Positions 46,789 through 59,560 of a stretch of DNA of 64,000 nucleotides are shown in pieces. This DNA comes from Larus michahellis (taxonomy: Eukaryota > Chordata > Aves > Charadriiformes > Laridae): positions 682,001 through 746,000 of the forward strand of contig NC_133904.1 in the NCBI RefSeq assembly GCF_964199755.1. The letters run 5' to 3'. The translations under genes were made by a program, and so were the position numbers. Position 1 is the stretch's first letter, and each line of letters opens with the position of its first letter. The notes below the pieces were generated by a model that made no database searches, was not told the origin of the DNA, and saw only the letters and a program-made list of their open reading frames with translations.

Positions 46789-46990
46789 GCTGCAGCGCCA
46801 GCCCTCAGCCAGCAGCACCGGCGGATGGAGCATCCTGCGCACTCACACGCAGACGTCCACAGGGAGCAGAACGGGCCGTGCAGCACAGAGGAGAGGGCTG
46901 GGGGGGACGCGGGGTGTGCAGTGCCCCCTCCAGCTCCAGATGGAACAGAAGGAAGGGGAAGGAGAGACAGAACCTGCGCCCGGCGGAGGG

Positions 46991-47131
46991 AATCATCCCA
47001 GAACGGTGGGGGTGGGAAGGGCCCTCTGGAGATCACCCGTTCCCACCCCCTGCCAGAGCAGGGTCACCCAGAGCAGGTGGCACAGGAACGCGTCCAGGCG
47101 GGTTTGGAATGTCTCCAGAGATGGAGAAGAC
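46991..47131 (-). mobile_element. CR1 retrotransposon relic, 3' fragment
   Basis: On the + strand it reads like the reverse complement of a CR1 3' end: GGTGGGAAGGGCCCTCTGGA, then CCCCTGCCAGAGCAGGGTCA, GGCACAGGAACGCGTCCAGG and GTTTGGAATGTCTCCAGAGA. The terminal octamer region (AATCATCCCAGAAC) is degraded. It is shorter and more diverged than the copy beside WDR76, and belongs to a different CR1 subgroup judging by the CTCTGGAGATC block. Confidence 0.88.
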
Positions 47132-49854
47132 CGCAGTGCTGCCCAGCAGAGCTTGGCCAAGGGGTAGGGGGTGCTCACTGGGACTTGCTGCTCCCAGAAA
47201 ACGATGGCCACAAAGCAATCGCTGATGTGAAGCCTCCTTTGGAAATCCTGCTGGTGACCAGGCCCCCACCTGCTGCCCCGGCACCGGTGCCACCATGGCT
47301 GTAGCCCAGCCCTCCCCTCGCTCCACTGCCTTCATCTCCTGGAGCCCAGCCCTGCGCTCGTGGCATCGGCACAGCAGTCTTGACAAAACACCTGGAGGCA
47401 ACGGAGAGGATCCATCGGTTGCCTCCGAGGTTCATCCCTGCGGCCTCGGTGTCCCACCCTCCAGGGCTGTCCCAAGCCACCCCAAGGCACGGGCTGATCC
47501 GCACGGCCTGGGAGCAAGCCCCTGCTCCCCCCTCCTTCCCCCTCGCTCGCAGAACGGGGTGGGACTCACGTGGACATCAGCCAAGCCTAAGTCAAGTCTT
47601 AAAAAGCCTCCTGTGGCAAACGTGTTGGATGGGATCTGTCTGGGACGCAGCCAAGGGCGGGTTTCGATGCAGCGGCTGACGCAGCGCAGGGCAGAGGGTG
47701 TTACAGACACGCCGCCCGGCTGGGGGCTGGGCTGGAGCTGAGCAGGCAGCGGCTCTGCCAAACCCATCCCAGGCCCCGGGAGATGCTCAGACCACAAACA
47801 CACACAACTCCCCGCAGGCGGCAAGTCCTGCCAGCCGACGGGAACCACGCTCTGACAGCTCAGAGCTAAAATTTCAGGAACCGTCTCTGCCTGCTCCCCT
47901 CTCCCGCATCCCCCCCCCCCGCCTCCTCCCCGGGCTGAGCAGCAAAGCTTGCCCCTTACCCTTGCCGTGATGTCCAAATGCCCCCAGCACTGGAAAAAAC
48001 GAGAGATTCCCATTTCCATACACAGATATCGAAACTGGTATTTCAGCTGCCGCCAGCCGCGGGGTGCCCCGCACGCAGGACCCTGCCGGGGCCGGGCTGA
48101 TGGTGCCCAGCCAGGTCGCCCTCGCCAGCCGCGCAGGGCAGCTGTGCCTGTGGCAGCCCCGCAGCCACGGCCGTTGGCCGGGGACCCGCTGGCAAAGCTG
48201 CAGGCTGGGCGCCAGCTCCACGAGGCTTCGATGCCTCGTGGCCATGAAGGACGGGCACCCGCGTAGCAGCTCCTGCGCGGCCCATGGGCACGGCCACCCC
48301 CGTGCTGCCCCGTGCTGGGGAAGCATCCCCAGACCCCCCCAGGGAGGGAGGAGATGCCAGCCCACGGTGGGCAGAGCAGACACACCGGGAGCAGGAGGGA
48401 CCCCAGGGCCACCTGCACCAGCCACGTCCCCTTTGGCACGGCTCAAGGGCCAGAAACCCGGAGTCTGGGCACAACCTAAGCCAAAGGCGACTCCTTGGGC
48501 TGGCAAAGCTCCCATCCCCCGGCACCCCCAGGCACCCCACCCCACACCTCCCCAGCACAGAGACGCTCATTTAATGAGCTGGGAATGGGCAGGTCCCATC
48601 AGCTGCTGCTCCCGCGGGGAAGGCAGATATGGACGGCCCTGGGCTGGGTCCCCGCGGCTGCGGCGCCCACCCCGTCCCTCCCCAATGCAGACCCTTCAGG
48701 CTGGGGGTCCCCTCGACCACCGCCGCTGCGCCCGGGGACGCCCAGCACGGCTCGCACTGGTCACTGGCACCTGCCGGGGAAACGAGGCCGCTCGTTTCTG
48801 CGCCTGAATACAGATTTAGGTGCCGAGCTTGGAAAAGCGTGGCCCAGATTGTGCTTTATTAATAGGCTAATTGAGTCTCTGCGTGTATCATCCATCACTG
48901 TCGAACACAACCAGCGCCCGGTACAGGCTGCGCGCCCCGCTCAGGCACAAGGGCACAGAGTGGAAAGGAACCACGAAACCTGCCAGAATCCAAATCCCTT
49001 CTCCTGACTCAGAGCATGTTACCGGCCTTTCATTAAATAACGTTCGTTTTTTCAACGAGGAGTGCAGCAGCAACACGGAGCTTGTCAAGAGAGAAACTGC
49101 AGCATCTTCTGAGGAGCGGAACAAACAGCCGAGCCCTGCTCGCCATCGGCACGAAACAACCTTCCCGCACCAGCTGTTCCGTGCATCAGGAAGACTGGAC
49201 CTCCTCCTGCATTATATAGAAAATAGTAATAAATACTGATTTTATTTTCTTCCCCTGGAAGAGATTACTCTTCAGGCTGAACTAAAGGGACATTTGACAC
49301 AGCTGCGGAGGCTGAAACAACTGACCATGTAAGAGAAATTGTAGTTGCATAAATAAAGACGTCCTCGTCAGTTATTCCAAATTAGCCCTGAAGGGCTGCT
49401 GTAGCGGCGGCAGCTGCCGCGGCACCTGCAGCCCCCCGGCCCCCCTGCTGCCAGCGGTGCGCGGCACATCTGGCGGCCACACCGGGCCCCTGCCCCAGCC
49501 CCGCGCACTGCGGCAGGCGCCGTCCTGCTCTCGCTGACCCAGCCTCCACAGCCGGGAAGGGCTGCTCCAGCGACAGCCCCGGGAAACGCCGGAGAAAGCT
49601 GCCAAAGCATGACCCTCTCCGGCCAGGCGAGAAGGGCAGAGGGGGTGATTTCGCCACCCCCAGCATCACCCCCCTCCTCACCTCCCAAAGCCAGTTTGGC
49701 AGGGATTTGCTCCGGGCTCCTCTCCCTCTCCCTAACCCTGCCCCAAATTAGCACAAACGTCTGCATAATGCTTTTCTCTGCAATTTTAGCACAGAGAAAT
49801 CGCAACGAAAGACAAATCAGACATCCCCCCCAGTCCAATGGAATATGGTGAGAG

Positions 49855-50095
49855 CGCAAAAACGCAAACAGCGTTACAGGGGGAAATGCTTTCTCTTTGA
49901 TCTCTCTAACTTGAATTAAGCATATTCTAAATTAATCATTATGAGTATGTCTTTCAGGAAATTATCTGAACTGTCTTTACAAATCACAACTTGAAAGAGC
50001 TGTCTATTGCATAATAGCGGCTTAAATATTCTGTTTTGATCTTTATATGTTCTTATAAAATAAAGACTTAAATCTGTCTTAAGGTTTGCAAGTTT
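49855..50095. promoter_or_regulatory. Candidate regulatory AT-rich island, FRMD5 intron 1
   Basis: About 240 bases of AT-rich non-repetitive sequence with homeodomain- and POU-like patches (TCTAAATTAATCATTATGAG, TATTGCATAATAGC). It is bordered by GC-rich sequence on both sides, with a CpG-dense block immediately to its right. Confidence 0.4.
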
Positions 50096-50099
50096 TGGG

Positions 50100-50700
50100 G
50101 GTCAGCCTTCCAGGGCACAGCAGTCTAACGGAGGGACTATTGCCAGCGGCACCACTGGCAGCACCGCGCGCCAGGCTGACGTGCACCACGCCAAGGTATT
50201 TGCTGCTGAATGCCAACGCCTGCCGACGACTTTCCTCTGCCTTAAACTTCCGTTAGACCCAAAAACTTGAACAACTGCAGAGAAGCACAGATCATGTCCC
50301 GGCACAGCCGGGCGCCGTAGGGCGGCGCATTGCCGATATCCGTGCCAGCTGTGCGCCGGAGCAGGACGAGGGGGAGCGCTCCCGGCGCAGGCTGGGCTGC
50401 AGAGGCCGCGCAGTGGCTGTGCCAGGGGCCGGCAGGGCCCTGCGGAGGATAATGCAGGTTGCCAGTCACTCCCGACGTACCACGTGGAAATGTTCTGATT
50501 CATAGTAGTCCCTATTTTTGCCGAGGCTGAGACGAAGACGTGCCACTGCTCGCAGAAGGCTGCGTTACGGCACAGGCGGGCAGAGAATCTGCAGACCTGA
50601 GTTTTTCTGCGACGGTCCCTGCAGCCGCCCCACGCATCGCCCCACAGCACGGGTGAAACCCGAATGGTCTCAGCGCTGCAGGGCAGCGCGGGGCGATGCT
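50100..50700. other. CpG-dense block in FRMD5 intron 1
   Basis: GC- and CpG-rich sequence with a 10-base perfect inverted repeat (GTCTAACGGA at 50123-50132, TCCGTTAGAC at 50249-50258). It might be an intragenic CpG island or alternative promoter. No conserved FRMD5 N-terminal codons are visible nearby. Confidence 0.4.
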
Positions 50701-51900
50701 CCTGGGGGCCTGACCCCCCTCAGCTCAGCCCCTGCATCCTCCCCCGTGCCTGACTGTGGCGGTGGGTGCTGGGACCAGGTCTCGTGGAGATCTCTCCGCA
50801 GCCCCGAGCGCGCCCCAGTACCCCGACCCATGGCCCCGCGGGACCTCTGCAGACCGGCTGAGCTCCTTCGGGCAGTGTGGGTCTTGGGGACAGACTTGGG
50901 ACAAGCCCGCCGTGGGGCTGGAAGGGCTCGGGGTGCACGTTGCCTCGAGACACAGCACCGTGCGCTCCTGGCAGCGGCCGCAGCAGCAGCAGCGCTCAGC
51001 CCGGCTCGCCGCCCTGCGCCCGTGGGGGGCACAAGCAAAGCCCCCCTGGGGACATGCCGTGGCCACCCAGCCCCCCCTCTACATTGGCGTTCCTCTGTAG
51101 CCGTGCCACAGGCTCTGCCAGCCCAGCTCTGCAGACCAGGGGCTGCTGCCCGCGGAGGAGAGGAGCCGGCTGAGGGACAAACCCTGCCGCAGGGGGACAC
51201 TGCCATGGGAGAGGAGCGGTGCCGGCGCCGGGGATCCAGTGCCACCCGTGCTGCTGCTCTTCAATGCGCCCCAGAGCCATCCAGCCCCGCAGCATCTTTA
51301 CGAGGTACCTGAGGAGCACTAAAGTGTCGGCAACAGCTTCACACGGAGACTTACTGCCTTCTGCTCGGGGAGGAGACGGGTTCCTCAGTGGCCTTGGGAA
51401 CGAGCTCTTCCAGGGAGCTTTACGGTCCCTTTTAAGGGGGGACAGAAAGACAGCGCTGCGCTATGGCAGGGAGATCCTGCCCGGATTTTCCAGTGGTGAA
51501 CGGTCCCCCCCACAGCTCTGTCCCGAGGACTGCAGCGTTTGCTGCTCGGCAAACTTCCACTGGGACCCATCTGGCCCCGGACCTGCAGGATGGCAGCAAG
51601 GACGCTCCCAGCCCAGCATCGTGGCTGCCCGCCCCCCAGCGCCTCGACACGCCGCTCAGAAACTGTAACGTTGCTGAAGATGAAAAGTGCAGAATGCTGA
51701 AATTTGGCACCCATCACTGCAAAAGTGTTTTTGAACGACACACGGCAAAACAGAAACAAGGTTTCTAGAGGAAGATAAGCGCCTCCAGCACTATCAAACA
51801 GAAGAATCCCAGATGATTTTTAAACTTTAAGAAGATTAAACTAACCTTGCATTCTTAGCTTTCCTAAGCTACTCAGCCAAAATTAGGGTCATCCACATCT

Positions 51901-51927
51901 AAAAAAAAAAAGAAAGAAAGAAAGAAG
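51901..51927. repeat. A-run and AAAG microsatellite
   Basis: Eleven A followed by four GAAA units. Confidence 0.85.
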
Positions 51928-52707
51928 ATATATTTAAAAATAGTAGCTCTCTGAAAATGAATGGTGTGCCTCACCTCAGGCAGGCGCGTTCCCCGTCCTG
52001 CCGAGCACGGCAGCTCTCCAGCAGCGCATCCATGTGCTCCGGCCACGCTCCGGAGCCCTGAACTTGCAACGAGAGGTGGCTTTGCATTGCAGGATGAGAC
52101 CCAGGTCTGTCCTAAAGTCTTGCTTTTAGATACTGGTAGCACAGTTGGTTTTTAAACCAGTTACCATGTGCCACGATGGTTTTGTTTCCCTCCAGCTTCT
52201 TCCTCGGGTATCACGCGGCACCAAGCCCAAAGCGATATAAAAGCGTGAGCTTCCCACCTCAGCCCCAGCACCGCTGCCACCAAACCTGACACCTCCAGGA
52301 CCAACGCCAGACCAGCAAGGCCAGTTTCCATGATGGGGCTGAGCACAACCAGCCCCTTCACCAGCCCAGCCCCTTCCCGCAGCCTGCCGATGGCTCCGGG
52401 GACGGCACAATGGTACGTCTGCTGGAAAACCCCCATCAGCCAGCCTTAAATGTGCTTCTTGCAAGGGGAAAGCGAGGGCTGGGTACCGCGTACTCACTCG
52501 AGCATCGCTACGCCCAGCGGTCTCATGGCGCGGGACATCTCTGAAATCCCCCAGCAGGTTCTTCCCATCTCCTTCAGCGCGCTCGCACTGCGCAACTCTG
52601 CTCTGAGATACAGAACAGCTTCTGACCCTGCACCAAACCAGACCCGCTCAGCTTCCCAGGGCTCCTCACAAAGGTCCTGCACCAGCCGGGAGCCTGGAGC
52701 TGGTCCC

Positions 52708-52772
52708 GTCCCAGGGAGGAGATGGAGGTGGTGGAGGAAGGGCCGGTCCCAGGGAGGAGATGGAGGTGGAGG
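52708..52772. repeat. 38-bp tandem duplication, purine-rich
   Basis: GTCCCAGGGAGGAGATGGAG with following GTGG recurs at 52708 and 52746 (period 38). Confidence 0.85.
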
Positions 52773-55700
52773 AGCCCAGCAGAGCACAAGGGGCTGCAGA
52801 GAGCAGCTGATCCCCCAACTGCCGCCTCCACTTCCCAGCCACAGCGCTGCGAGGCAGAGGAGCAGGAGCGGCGATCACGGGGAGACGCAGGAAGGGTACT
52901 CGCTGCAGAGCAAAAGAAAAAGCAGGGGATCGTTCGCGTTCTTCAAGCAGCCACGCTGCACGCTTTGCGTGGCAGGGAAGCTCCCAGGAAGCGATTCCCA
53001 CAGCCGCGGGCTGCTGGGGGGCTGGGAGTGGGGCTGGGGGCTTTCTACCTCCTGCCAGGGGAAAAAGGAAAAGGTGTCAGCAGAAGCTGTGGGGCATCCC
53101 GCACCTCCCCGCGCCCAGGGGGAGAGGAGCAGGTCGGATGCCCGGAGGCACAGACGAGTTCAAAGCTGCTCGGCGCAGGCTGGGAAACGCTGGGGAGGGG
53201 CGGTGGGGGCTCTGCTGCGCCTCAGCCCAATCAGCCACCCCAGACACTCAGCCGAGATCGCTCCAAACCGCGTAGTAACAGATTGACTCTTCCCCCCGCC
53301 GTGTAATAATTCCGCATTTCCTTCCACGCAAACTGGCGGGAACCTCTCCCCCGCTGTGCCCGTCTCCAGCAATGCCAGGCGGCTGCACCGAGCCAGGGCT
53401 CCGCGGCTCAGGGCAGAAAGGGGGTTCAGAGCCCTGAGCAGCCCGTCCGACCGGGCTCACGGCCTGGATCTGCTCCACGGATGTGGCCAAAAGGGACTGG
53501 AGAGCAGCAGGAGCGGGGTGAAGAGTGGCGTCGGGGCTTTGCAACCCGCCGGGCCGAACTCTCGCATCCCCTGGCTGCGTTTCGGCCGTTTGCAGAGTGT
53601 CCCCCGCGTCCCGGCTCTCCCACAGGGCACACGCCCGGGAGCCGGCACGCGGCAGCACCCCGAGCCCATGCGACGAGGGAAAATGCCGCTCACCCGGAGC
53701 AGCACCGGCCAGCGGCAGCCCCAGCCCGGCCCTGCCGCCCCCCAGCCCCACGGCAGTGTTGGAGCCTCTGGAGCTGCAGCGAGGAACTGCCCCAGCGCCG
53801 CTCTGCGGATTAAGCACGGGATTTACGGAAGAAATAGCAGCAGTTGAAAGCAGCTCCTTTCTGCACTATTTGGTTTGGAAATCTCATTGTGGGCCTGGCC
53901 ATTCCTCCCCGCTTCCTGAGCTTAGGAGAAGATTATTTTTTAAAGGAAACCGTCAAAAAAAGTCTATTTTACAAAGTGAAGTTTAAGCTTAAGTCTCTTT
54001 GGCAGCAACATCTGAGCGGGGAGAGATCAAAGACCCACCAGCTCCACTGCCAACGCGAAGAGATTTTTGCTAGCAATTTGATTGCAATATTGTGGTTTAA
54101 ATGCTTCATTTTCAAAATTCAGCGCTGTACTGTACGAGCCTGGGATTTATTATCCCTTGGACAAAGTTAATAGTTAATGTTCAGTTTGGAGGCAGGGCGA
54201 AGTCCTTCCAAGTGACAGCTCTTAGCCCTCAAGTCAGCCAGCGTCTCATCTGAGCTACGGCACGAGGAGGAAATGGGCAAAAATATGCCTGAGAATGTTC
54301 ATTTCCAGCCAGGGAAGAAGCAGCTCGGGAATCTGTGACCATGCCTGGAGCAGAGCGCTCCAAGGGGGTGCGTGACCTGCCACAGCCCCTCTCTCCCTGT
54401 GTCCCCCAGGAGGGGCTGCGGGCAGCAGGAGCAGCCTCAGCGCTGGCCCGGAGAGTCCCCAGTGTCAGGGTGACCCCCCAACGTCAGCAGGGTGGCCCCG
54501 AGGGGGACAGCAGGGCACCGTGCAGCTCTCGCACCATCCGCTGCTCCTGCGCAGGAGCCGAGACCTTCCTCCTGCCGCTCCTGTCCTCTCCCCGTCCCCT
54601 GCTCCATCGCCACAGAAAGAAGCATTATTATTATTCATCACTAGTTTGATGTGTTATTACTGGCTATTTTGCTGCTGTTGCAGCTGATGCTCTGTGTGAG
54701 CAGGGCACCAGGCGCCCACCCGGGACCCTGCTGCCGGAGGAGGGGAGCGGGGGCAGCCCCTGCTCATGGCAGCCCCGACTCCAGGCCACGGAGAACCCGG
54801 CCGGCGCCGGAGCTCAGCAAGAAGCTGTTGTGCCCAAGTGTGCTGTGGCAGGAGCTTAAACCCTGTTCCCAGAAACTGCTGAGCAACACCAAGGAGCCTC
54901 AGTGTCACAAAGATCCCCTGGGAAGATGCTCTCGGATCCACCGGAGAAGGCAGGACTTCAGGAGAGCGCTGGGGGGCCGCTCCCAGGAATGGTGCCTTGG
55001 TTTCTGTGGAGACCCGGCCGGGGAAGAGCCCGGAGCAGGAGCAGCCCGATGCAGCAGGGAGGAGAGGGGTGAGCACGGGCACGTTTCCAGCCAGACCTCC
55101 GAGCCCCGGGCTGGTCCCCAGCTGCCGCAGTGATGCCGGCCCCGCCGCAGGGACCAGGAGGGGATGGAGGGACAAGGGTGAGAGGGAAATGATTTTTCCT
55201 GGGAGATGCCACGGACAGCTTCCCAAGGCAGCCCCAGTGCAGGGGAAAAGGAGGATAAAAGGCCATGGAGAACCAGGTGGCTGGGGAGGGCTCAGACCAG
55301 GGACACGCAGACCCCGAGGAGCACCGGCCCCCGGCGGCGAGCGGCTGAGGATGCGCTGCTGCCAGGCCCCAGCGAGCCCCCCCTGCCCACGAACAGGTCT
55401 CCATGAAACGCACGCAAAAAGCCCTCTCAGCACAGGTGGCAGCAGGAGCGGAGTCGCCTGACGAGCAAAGGGCAGCTGTGGGCAAGCAGCGAAGTGGGAA
55501 ATGCGGAACGGTGCCCCGAGAGCCCCAGCTCCCACCAGCTCCCCTGCAGGCTGCAGCCCCCCGAGCCGCGCTGCCGCAGCCCCCCGCTGCCGTCCCACCC
55601 GCAGACCTGGAGTAAGGGAAAGGGGTTCTACATCGCACTCGAATGTAATCCTGCCGTGTTTACAGCATATGCTTTTCACTATTAATTCCCTGTTATCCGT

Positions 55701-57239
55701 AATCCTTCTTCCTAGCTGACACAGTAATTTCTGTCTTCAAGCCTTAGCAGGGCAGTTTGCTCCAGAAGTTTGTAAAGCTTTTGAGAAAGAAAGTTACTAA
55801 TGAAGTAACTCTTGGAGCCTTAAACTCCAGACTATCAATTCCTTGTTTTAATCCACAAGCAGGCTTTTAAAACCCTTTGACGTGCTGGCGTATGCAAAAG
55901 GTCCTTCACGGCTCGCCATCACTGAATTTCAGCCGCTGATGCTTCTGCTTATGTCCCCATTTAGGAAAGAATCCACTTTGGGACAGCAGTTGAGCACGTT
56001 TTTAAATCCTAAATGACAATCAGGGACTTACTCCCCCTTGAACACGCCAGCCTCCTGTGAACCGATGCGGCTGTAACTGTTCCCACCTCACTGCTGCATC
56101 TCACTCTTATCTCCTCGTTTGAGGAAGTTTTCCTGGCAACTCGCTCTGTCCCTTCCCCTGACCCCACAAGGCCCACTGCCGACGCCGGCACCGCAGCTCT
56201 CCAGGCACAATCCCCGCAGCCCCGGCATCCCCTCAGCGAGGGGCAGGATCCCGCTGGAAACAGAGCAGAGAACAGCCACCGAGGCTGTGGCAGACCCCGG
56301 GGGATCGATGCACGGCGGGTCCCCATCCTCCCCGGGGGGCTGGGAGAGACCCCGGCCGGGCTAAAGGCACCTCGCTGCCGAGCCCCGTCTCTCCCAGGAC
56401 GGCAGCTCCCTGCATGATCCAGCTCCATGAAAAGGCAGGGACGGAGGCACCGGAGCCGCTCTCGGCGCCGCTGGGCAGGGGTCCTGCCAGCGCACAGCAG
56501 AGCCCGGGCGGTGGGGACAGGGCTGCTAGCGACCACCGGCCACTGCACAGACCAAACCAGACGCCGGCGGTGCCATCAGACACGTCTCCCGCTCGGGCTC
56601 CAGTCCTCGGTGCCGGCGACAGGGCCATCTGTTTGCTCTTCTCGCAGCAAAATATTCGTCAGTGAGTCACTGCTAAGAACAAGCACGACACGAGTTTCTG
56701 CCAGAATGGTGAGTTTCACACCATTCAAATATTTATCGTGGATTAAATACAGGGGATTTTTAAGAATTAATTAAAGGGGGGAAAAAAATTATTTAAAAAA
56801 AAAAAATCCTGACAAGCGCTGCAGTCCCCAGCAGTCTCCAGGTGTGATGGAAAAGACAAACGTGAGGGTTTGGGGATAAGAAAAAAGACTCTGCTCTGCA
56901 AAGCCTGAGGTACTGGTGTCTTGTTTTGTGAAGAATCTACCACCCTCACCCATTTAAGGCAAGAAATAGTTTTTCCCTTGTTTACCCTGAACAGCCACGG
57001 GCTTACCTAGAGCCCCAGCGCTCTCAGTTAGTGATTTCTTTCATCACCAGAAATATAATTCCCTCCGTCCACCCCACCATCCGTCAGCACAAGGCAGGAC
57101 GTCCCCATCTGCTCATCACGACCTGGGGTGACAAAATCCTTGCTGGCATCAGCCCGGGTCCTGCCGCAGAGCCTTCACCAGGATGCACACGGCATCCTCC
57201 AGCCCTGAACACGGCTCTCCAGCGATCCATACATTAAGT

Positions 57240-57650
57240 CCCAGTGACTGATGACATGTCACCTTACATTTTGCTACCGTGTAACTTTTATGAATTAAAT
57301 TTAGAATTTATAAGTCTATAATTTAGAGGCACTGAAAAACCCTCTCCATAAAACCGAATTGGTTTTTCCAATAACTCAAACTCACTTTTTTCATTCATGC
57401 AAGCTCGGAGTGGCTCCCTGTGTGCTCTGGTTTGAATTGGCACCCTTCTTCCACCAGCACGCAGAATACTCTTGGGGCAACTAATTCCGGTATCTATTAT
57501 TCAGAGGCTAATAAACATGTTCATAGTAATCATCCGGTGATGAATATTGCCTTGTCAGAAAGTCAGCCCTGCTTGCTGCATACAAGAAAGATACCTTTAA
57601 AGCACGTCACGCTGTTTGTAGCGCATACAACAAAAATGCTTTAGCGGCAG
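57240..57650. promoter_or_regulatory. Candidate regulatory AT-rich island, FRMD5 intron 1
   Basis: About 400 bases of AT-rich, non-repetitive sequence (for example TGAATTAAATTTAGAATTTA near 57290). It looks unlike the surrounding GC-rich intron; inferred only. Confidence 0.3.
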
Positions 57651-59089
57651 CTTCACTTGCAGTGGCTGCATCGCCCAGAGAACGGCAGAGCTCCTGGTTT
57701 TCCTTCTGTGGCCGGGACAGCTGCACTTCCAAGCTCAAGCAAGGAGCAACCGAAATCTGGGTGACCTCTGCAAAGCCGCACTAGATGCCACGTGGTTGGT
57801 GCCACGTACTGCTGTCCCTGAACTTTTGCGTTTGTACCCGGAGCCGCGCTGGCTGGGGAGTCGCTCTGGTACCCCCGCAAACTGGTAACCCCTGCTCGGA
57901 GCTGAGCCCCGTACGCCCACGGCATCCCCGAGCCGCCAGCTCCGGCTCAGCATCCTCTGGCTTCAGCAAAGCTGTCCCAGACCCCGCGCAGAGGAACGGG
58001 CAGCAATCGCCTCGGTTGTGCTAAGCAGCAGCCTCCCGTCTGTGCCACCGAAACCCTCAGAGAGGCACAGAGACGCCGGGAGAGCCCCCGGGACCCGGCA
58101 GCCCCGAGCTGCCAGCGGAGCCAGGGCCCTGCCCGCCACGGGCACCGGGATTTGCAGGGTCCCGGGGGGAATCTCCCTTTCCCAGCAGCGTCCTCTCCCA
58201 CACCTTGCGGGAAAGAGCTCTGCGCCTTGCGGTCAGTGCCACTGCACACGCAGCCGAGGAAAAATAAAATAAACCGAACAGCAAAAATCCAAATCCGTGC
58301 GCGCTAGTCACAACCAGAAAACCAGGCACCTTCGGTTTTCTTGGCAACATTCCTGCCCAGAAGCTTGCTTCTCTTCCAGCAGCTGAACGCAGCAAAAAGC
58401 TCATGGGAGAAAAGAAAGAATAGTATAAATGGTTCATAAAAAATTTACTTTCATGAAAGCGAAGTGAGGCGCTGGAAGAAACACAGGGCGAGAGTTGCAG
58501 TGACTCCTAGTGAAGCCACAGCCCAGCCGAGCTCTCCCTGCGCCCTCCCCTCCACCGTCCCGGCCGTGGTGGAGCTGCCTCGTGGTGGAGCTGCCTCGGG
58601 GTCCCTGCAGCCCCACTGCGCCATCGCTCCAGCGCCGTGTCCCGGGGACGGAGCCGCGGGCGAGCCCGAGCGTCCCAGCATGCCCAGGACGATGGAACGA
58701 GCCATTTAATCTGTACTCCACGAGTGGCCACCAAAGCGTTACCACCACGCTGCACACGCCGCTGGAACGATTTGGTGCGAGGTGTCAGGGTGAAGCCCTG
58801 GGCCAGCAGCGTCTGTCAGAGTCTGCGTGAGCGGAGAGACCGTGAGCTGCCCGTACCCCATCCTCCGCCGAGGCCAACAGCTTGTCCCAGAAGCGTTCCC
58901 CAGGAAAGCCACTCGCCCCCGCAGCCCCCTTGGCGGGAGGGGAGGGGGCACAGCTCATGCTCCCAGAGACTTAAAAACAGAAACAAAGTAAAACACCAGA
59001 AGTAAGGGCGAATCCCAAATCCAAACACAAGGCGGGAATTCAAAACCCCAATTCAGAATCAAAACTAAGAACAGGTTCAAAAGCGATGA

Positions 59090-59560
59090 ATATTTAAATC
59101 TCCCTGAGTTGCACCTCAAGAATAAAGATTGTCAGGCAAGGAAGCGAGGAGCACAAGCCTTGTGATTAAGGCAAAACAGATCTTATTTGTGCTACAGGAA
59201 TGACCATATGTGGAATCCTTTTGGGAGACCGTAATCAGTCAGATTAACATGATAATGAACTCTGATTTACCCAGCGATGGGAAGATCTTTGTCCTGGGAG
59301 ACATCCCGTTGCTCACTGAATATTAACAATGACGACTATTTTTTTTTTTTCTTATAACCATGGATATCACTTGACCGCAAAGATTATTAATCCTCCCAAA
59401 AGGAGACTTCCCAGGCAGAGGGAGAGAGCCATTTCAAGGTGTAAATGATCCACACTAATAGAGGGACAGACAGCAGAAGCTTTCCAATAAATCTGACGCT
59501 GCCTTCAGCAGAAAATAAGCTATAGACACAAGCACCAGGTGATGGAGATTTCACGACAAC
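59090..59560. promoter_or_regulatory. Candidate regulatory AT-rich island, FRMD5 intron 1
   Basis: This is the longest AT-rich, non-repetitive block of intron 1 in the window. It contains patches such as CAGTCAGATTAACATGATAA and TGAATATTAACAATGACG and a T-run near 59340-59350. Its length and complexity make it the best enhancer candidate here, without conservation data. Confidence 0.4.

Noticed and set aside
47432-48439. 335-codon open frame on the - strand, as a possible FRMD5 alternative first exon
   Set aside because: It contains nothing like the known FRMD5 N-terminus and no conserved splice donor in the right phase; best explained by GC content.
50123-50258. 10-bp inverted repeat as a possible RNA hairpin gene
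   Set aside because: The arms are 116 bases apart and the intervening sequence shows no extended pairing typical of a microRNA precursor.
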